A DNA stretch of 64,000 bases, taken from NCBI GenBank assembly GCA_054601695.1, contig BAAHQB010000081.1, positions 62,001 to 126,000 of the forward strand, read 5' to 3'. Shown one piece after another: positions 1-64,000 of this stretch; positions within the stretch are counted from its first letter, which is position 1; each line of letters starts with the position of its first letter. Both the position numbers and the translations under genes were made by a program. Under the pieces are notes generated by a model. It was not told the origin of the DNA. It did not search any database and was given only the letters and a program-made list of their open reading frames with translations. Origin of the DNA: Amorphochlora amoebiformis (Eukaryota; Cercozoa; Chlorarachniophyceae).

Positions 1-42
1 GTGTATATTTTTGTGTGTATAAAAAGTATGTCTTATAACATA

Positions 43-74
<32 letters not shown>

Positions 75-221
75 ACATATACACACAAATATATATATAT
101 ATATATATGTATATGTATATATAATAATAATAATAATAATATAATACATAATGCATATACAAATATATGTATACATACATATATATATATATATATATAT
201 TATATATGAAATGTATTGAAG
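1..221. repeat. (TA)n and TAA-type microsatellite at left edge
   Basis: TA dinucleotide tracts with a short TAA tract near 121-143. Probably intron or 5' flank of gene A. No exon seen. Confidence 0.8.
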
Positions 222-22496
<22,275 letters not shown>

Positions 22497-23493
22497 GTAT
22501 TGTCTCGCGTCGGAGTAACGAAATGACCCTTCTTCCCAACTACAAGCCTGGACCTAAACTCAAGGTTTGGACCCTTGATTGAACCAAGGACCGACCTACT
22601 TATCTAACTCTGTCCATACGGGGAATATTCTTTTAAGTAGAGTTCGCTGTCATGTGCTGTACAGTAGTCAAATCGGCATATCGCACGTAAATGCGGGTAA
22701 AATTTAAAATATATCAATGATTTTTCGGATTTACGGCCGTAGATTATCTAGAACTAGCCTAATACTTGTGATATGCTTGGCGTATGTTTCTTACATCTGT
22801 ACATCTGGGATCAGTACAAACCAGTAATAGATACATATAATCGTGATGTGGGGCGTTCTATCTAGTCTATCTACTGTCCATCTTCGGATTATCCTGACTT
22901 CATCTAGTTCATTAATAATTATATCTGCAACTAACTATACTATAACAACTTCTATTCAGCTTGTTATCATTCAGTTGAATATACTATGACGATACGCCAC
23001 AGTCCGCTAGTCTGGTGTAGTGGTAACTGAGCTCAAACTTTCATTATGACTATACTTGATAAAGACTAGAAAGAGTATCGGCCGAGCACCGGCTATTCCT
23101 AGATTCATGAAGGTATATAAAAGTAAAATAAATGCCTTATTGCTGTTACTCAAATTTCAAGTTGGCTGCATCATGCACGGCGCGATCTAACTTACTGGGG
23201 CACCCATAACAATTGTACAACATGTATAGTTTCGGAGCCATGATTCACAAATTCAAGAAATCATAGTAAACTCCACATGCATATACATACATGTATACTA
23301 AACAGATGTACTGCAGATATGTCTGTATACGTGTATGTAATATACATATATATCTATATATATAGATATAAGTTAATCTGTATGTATATATATATATATG
23401 TATATATATGACTTCATGTAAACATATAAGCATGTGTATATATTTGCTTTAATGCGTATATACATGCGTCTATATATATATATATGTATATTT

Positions 23494-23528
<35 letters not shown>

Positions 23529-23618
23529 TAATATATATATATATATATATATACTTGGGCACAGCATATATTGTCTCTACGGATAACCTACGGATACTAA
23601 TATACATATAGCGCTAAT
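22497..23618. other. Convergent intergenic region between genes A and B
   Basis: About 1.1 kb of mostly unique sequence without TA tracts until 23340, then TA. No open frame, tRNA or repeat could be supported; ctggtgtagtggtaactgagc at 23013-23033 looks like a tRNA D-arm but no full cloverleaf follows. It must contain both 3' UTRs. Confidence 0.5.
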
Positions 23619-37369
<13,751 letters not shown>

Positions 37370-37403
37370 GGTATATATGGTTTATGTATATATATATATG
37401 TAT

Positions 37404-37435
<32 letters not shown>

Positions 37436-37483
37436 GTACATATGCATATAGGTTATCTAAAATATATATATATATAAAATATT

Positions 37484-37523
<40 letters not shown>

Positions 37524-37534
37524 CACACACACAC

Positions 37535-37578
<44 letters not shown>

Positions 37579-37776
37579 GTACATACATCAAACTGATTTT
37601 TACAGATATTAATACAAACAAAATACGTATATGTAAATATACGCATATGTATTTACTTACGAACTTATACTTGTATATGCGCATGTCTATTTGCATATGC
37701 AATATCATATTATGTATCTACATATATATATACATTTACATATACACATACATATGTATACATCACACATGTACAT

Positions 37777-37832
<56 letters not shown>

Positions 37833-37864
37833 GTGTGTGTGTATATATATGTGTGTGTTGTGTT

Positions 37865-37899
<35 letters not shown>

Positions 37900-37942
37900 C
37901 ATATATATATATATATATATGTATCTAAATGTATATGTATGA

Positions 37943-37974
<32 letters not shown>

Positions 37975-38139
37975 GTATATATAACAAATAATGTATATAC
38001 ATGTATACATATATATATATATATATATGTTTATATATATATATATATATATGTATAAATATATATATATATATTTAAATACATATATATATATATATAT
38101 ATATAGTGTACTTGTACATAGATACAAAGATATGCACAT

Positions 38140-38306
38140 GTAAGCTTTCTCTCAAACTCTCTTTTCAAAATCTCTCGAATCCTCTAGAAATATCTCAATT
38201 CTCTGAAATATCTTGAGATCTCCAAAAGCTCTCGAACTCTCTCGAAGTATCTCGAAATCTCTTCAATGTTTTCGAAATCTTTCGAAAGCTCTCGAAGTAT
38301 CGAATC
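38140..38306 (-). repeat. TCTCGAA-type low-complexity stretch after the Tudor gene stop
   Basis: Imperfect 10-12-bp units of 'ctctcgaa(at/gt)at' on plus. Directly after the TAA of the Tudor gene, so likely part of its 3' UTR. Confidence 0.5.
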
Positions 38307-46157
<7,851 letters not shown>

Positions 46158-46443
46158 GTGTCACCCCCGAACTATCACCTGTACTACACTAGGGCATGTC
46201 ACGCTTCCACAGGGATTCATAGTATAAGGAGTATCCGAGAGTCTCTGGAGACATATCTTCCTCCACTTTAGGTGATTCTTCCCAAATATATAAAATGATT
46301 AAATCGGCGAACTCGAAATTAGCTATGTCATTCTATGTGACACACTATCCTTCGCATTTTGCACGTCATCGGTCTTGGCTGCAGTTTGTCGGGTGACGCG
46401 CGAAGGGGAAGCTTGCAATCCCTGGAACGACACACATTGTCAG
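46158..46443. promoter_or_regulatory. Divergent intergenic region between the Tudor gene and TM9SF
   Basis: Only 286 bp separate the two start codons, which point away from each other, so the stretch must hold both 5' UTRs and probably a shared promoter. It has no TA tract, unlike almost every other non-coding stretch here. I see no certain TATA box or other named element. Confidence 0.5.
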
Positions 46444-48572
46444 ATGATGAATACCTGGAAACAAATGGCGCTCTTGGCCCTCCTTGTGTCGTGTGTGTCG
46501 GGGTTTTATCTCCCCGGCGTCGCGCCACGCGACTACTTGTACGGTGAATCGGTTGAGCTGAAAGTAAACAAGCTCGACTCGGTCCATACCCAGCTGCCTT
46601 ACGACTTTTATAGCCTGCCTTTCTGCACACCCCCGAAGATCGAGGAGAGTTCCGAGAACCTTGGGGAGGTTTTATCCGGAGATCGGATCGAAAACTCGAT
46701 GTATAAGGTGAGCGAAACTGATTCCCTTGTGTCCACCCCTTATGTTTATCGTTCAAAATGATATACACATAAGTACATATGAACACCGTAGATGCCTCAT
46801 AAGCTAATAATATGATCTCTTGTGATAATTTTCGAGATTATTTGTTCCTCACAAAAGGTTTTGTCTGTTTGTGTGTTCGTCAATTCCCGAAGATATCAGT
46901 AAAAGTGATAGAGTCGTGCAAGATCCTCTGCCGCAAGATATACACTAAGGAAGACCTCAAACACTTCGAGGAGAAGATCAAGGAGGAGTATCGCATCAAC
47001 TGGATTGTGGACAACCTGCCGGCCGCTACCCGCTTTTACACCCAGGAGTTTGGAGCCGAGGGTGAGATTGAGTACTCCACTCACTATGAGAAGGGTTTCG
47101 CACTTGGCTTCATGGGCTCCGAAAACATCCCCGGGAGTGTGACGGGAATCGCGTATGTAAACAACCATGTGCGCCTTAATCTCTACTATCACGAGGACAG
47201 CGCGAGCTTCAACGGATTTCGTATCGTCTCATTCGAGGTGGAGCCGTTTAGCGTCAAGCATGAGGTCGACGGGAATTGGAAAGAACACCATACCAAGTTG
47301 CTAACATGCACACCTCTTCGCAAAGTAGCGGCTGGCATGGTTCCCCAGCCTGTGTCGGGCATCAGCTCGGAAAAGGAGGAAGTGATCTGGACCTATGACG
47401 TGCAGTGGGTCAAATCGGACGTCAAGTGGGCGTCGCGTTGGGACTTGTACCTAAAAATGACAGACAGCCAGATCCATTGGTTCTCCATAATCAACTCGAC
47501 GGCCATCGTGCTCTTCTTGTCCGCAATGCTCGCAATGATCATGATGCGCACGTTGCACCGAGACTTCCGCCGCTACAATGAGATCGAAGACGACGAGGAG
47601 GCCAAGCGCGAGGAGACCGGGTGGAAGCTGGTGCACGGTGACGTCTTCCGTGCCCCGCAGTACCCCACGCTGCTCTGTGTATTGGTCGGCACGGGATATC
47701 AGTTGCTCGGCATGGCACTAACCACGCTCATCTTCGCTGTTCTCGGATTCTTGTCGCCCGCAAACAGAGGCGCGCTCATGCTCGCCCTCCTCCTGCTGTT
47801 CGTGTTTATGGGCGTGTTTGCAGGTTACGGTGGCACGCGCCTCTACCGCTTCTTCAAGCTAACTGACTGGATCAAGTTCACCTTCTGGACGGCCGTCAGC
47901 TTTCCGGGGGTGTGCTTCAGCATATTCTTTGTGCTAAATATGTTCGTATGGGGCGAGAAGAGTACCGGCGCCGTCCCATTTGGCACGCTCGTAGCGCTGC
48001 TTGTGCTTTGGTTTGGCATCTCGGTTCCGCTCGTGTACCTTGGTAGCTACTTCGCATTTAAGAGGGACCCACCGCAGCCCGTAAAGCCGCCCAGCCTCAT
48101 CCCACGGCACATCCCTGAGCAGGCGTGGTACCTGTCGTCTCTGCTATCGATCCTCATCGGGGGTATTCTGCCCTTTGGCGCTTGCTTTGTCGAGATCTTC
48201 TTCATTATGTCGTCAGTATGGCTGCACCAGTTCTACTACATGTTTGGATTCCTGTTCATCGTATTCATCATCTTGTTCATCACGTGTGCAGAGATCACCA
48301 TTGTCATGTGCTACTTCCAGCTATGCCATGAGGACTACCACTGGTGGTGGCGCGCCTTTTTGACCGCAGGCAGCTCGGCCATCTACCTCTTCCTCTACTC
48401 AATTATGTACTTCTGCACTAAGATGGAGATCGTGAAGACCGTCTCTACCATGCTCTTCTTTGGCTACATGTTCCTGATCTCACTAGGATTCTTCCTCATG
48501 ACGGGGACCATCGGATTTGTTTCGACTTTCTACTTTGTCGAGACCATCTATGGTTCTATCAAGACGGACTAA
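46444..48572 (+). CDS. Transmembrane 9 superfamily protein (nonaspanin, TM9SF)
   Basis: Two exons, 46444-46707 and 46893-48572, joined in phase 0 across a 185-bp intron (GTGAGC...CCCGAAG), give 647 residues, the usual TM9SF length. ATG at 46444 is followed by a second ATG; the signal peptide [18 protein letters not shown] ends at the family's conserved FYLPG. The lumenal domain has [19 protein letters not shown] and the Cys pair in ESCKILCRK, followed by about nine membrane segments from residue 300 on, including the family's GTGYQLL and [12 protein letters not shown] stretches. The C-terminus SIKTD is the KXD Golgi-retention signal of TM9SF proteins. Role by family: Golgi/endosome membrane protein acting in sorting of membrane proteins and in adhesion. 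It is the only gene here without TA-filled introns. Confidence 0.97.
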
Positions 48573-48759
48573 ATAAGCCTGCTCTTATGGATTCGGGATT
48601 CGGGATTCGGGGGAAGGGACTGGCCTGTCGGGTGGTTAACCGAGATATTTCTGATCTCCACTAGTACAAAATAGTAGGTTGTGATATTCGTGCGATCGCT
48701 ACTCTTGGCCACCTTCGTTACTTCATTATTATAATGCTGATTTATGATTGGTAATTTAA

Positions 48760-48853
<94 letters not shown>

Positions 48854-48938
48854 ATGTATACATCTAGATACATATGTACAAATATATATATATATAACTT
48901 CATATATACAAAATATATACTCATATATGAATACTGAA

Positions 48939-48978
<40 letters not shown>

Positions 48979-49108
48979 TCTAGATACTAGATATATATAT
49001 ACATATATACTAGATATATACTAGAATAACTAGATATATATATATATATCTATGCAGTGTATTTTAGATATGAATTATAGATATATAATTGATATTAGAT
49101 GAATCAAA

Positions 49109-49154
<46 letters not shown>

Positions 49155-49552
49155 GCACAACATACACACACACACGTTTTTATCATATTTATATATTTAC
49201 TAGTATGTGAGCTGTAAAAATATATGTAAGTCAGAAGTTTCTAGAAGTTTAGTGTAATATTGATAATGGTAATGCTAACTTGCTAAAGCCTAGTGTTCAT
49301 TTAATAGACCGTCTATACACAGCATGCTAAAAAATACTAAGATTAGAAGTCATTTTTTGAGATCACAGGATATCCCACCAAAAACTAGAAAAAGTTGTAG
49401 TTTATGTACGTATTCCTATTCAATGACTAGTATTATGATACTCCAGTAGACTCTCAGAAACTTAATATACTATGTACAACAATGTAACTTTTAGGCGTGA
49501 GACCGATATTACACTAGTTACAGGCTCGCTCGGATTTAGCCCTCGGGACTTT
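48573..49552. other. Convergent intergenic region (TM9SF / gene E)
   Basis: Between the TAA of TM9SF and the TAG of gene E. It starts with about 150 bp of unique sequence, then (TA)n from 48761 to about 49145, then about 400 bp of unique AT-rich sequence from 49190. No exon, RNA gene or clear polyadenylation element could be supported. Confidence 0.5.
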
Positions 49553-59233
<9,681 letters not shown>

Positions 59234-59368
59234 AAAGCCGCGTGAGATTAGGTTACGTAACAGTGACCTTTGGGTTTATCACACTCGATTCATGAATTTA
59301 TCTTTTCGGGGAATTGAAAGCAGCGTTACTGAGCCCCATATCACGCATATTTGTTGAAATTTGAATTC
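59234..59368. promoter_or_regulatory. Very short divergent intergenic region between gene E and the amino-acid transporter
   Basis: Only 135 bp separate ATG of the minus-strand secreted protein (59233) and ATG of the plus-strand transporter (59369). If 59188 is the true start of gene E the spacer is 180 bp. No TA tract is present. A bidirectional promoter is inferred from position only. Confidence 0.45.

Positions 59369-64000
<4,632 letters not shown>

Noticed and set aside
23008-23110. tRNA gene candidate
   Set aside because: Only a D-arm-like stretch; no anticodon arm, T-arm or acceptor stem could be folded.

Overview
This is nuclear DNA of a eukaryote. Six protein-coding genes are cut into short exons by spliceosomal GT-AG introns (two introns look GC-AG). 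Almost all introns and spacers consist of (TA)n microsatellite with islands of telomere-like TTAGGG/CCCTAA repeats. The standard genetic code fits every exon. The gene set (RRP6-like exonuclease, PP2C phosphatase, Tudor protein, TM9SF, amino-acid transporter) and the small exons suggest a free-living or parasitic protist or another simple eukaryote. I cannot name the lineage. Nearly all long open frames in the window are TA-repeat translations (poly Tyr-Ile) and are not genes.

Layout: (A) 222-22496, plus strand, about 48 exons with a mean near 58 nt, encoding an ankyrin-repeat protein fused to a DEDDy 3'-5' exonuclease domain of the RRP6/EXOSC10-RNase D type; its 5' end may lie outside the window. 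(B) 37369-23619, minus, 21 exons, a PP2C-family Ser/Thr phosphatase. (C) 46157-38307, minus, 13 exons, a protein with two Tudor domains of the SMN/SPF30 type. (D) 46444-48572, plus, a two-exon TM9SF (nonaspanin). (E) 59233-49553, minus, 14 exons, a secreted or membrane-lumenal protein with a Tyr-rich tail that I do not recognise. (F) 59369 to past the right edge, plus, an amino-acid transporter of the Aa_trans (SLC32/36/38) family. A and B are convergent, as are D and E. C/D and E/F are divergent pairs with 286 bp and 135 bp between start codons. I assigned exons by reading the islands between TA tracts, requiring consistent splice phase across each gene and a match to family motifs.

The most interesting pattern is that many exons have one or more decayed, same-strand copies of themselves in the neighbouring intron, each again bracketed by TA tracts. 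I count about fifteen such loci in five of the six genes (TM9SF, which lacks TA introns, has none). One pair is fully phase-compatible (possible mutually exclusive exons in the PP2C) and one copy could be an in-frame 11-residue cassette. This suggests that TA tracts around exons drive repeated single-exon tandem duplication. Telomere-like arrays in introns mostly run with CCCTAA on the sense strand, which supplies CTAAC branch-point-like motifs and often leads directly into the 3' splice site.
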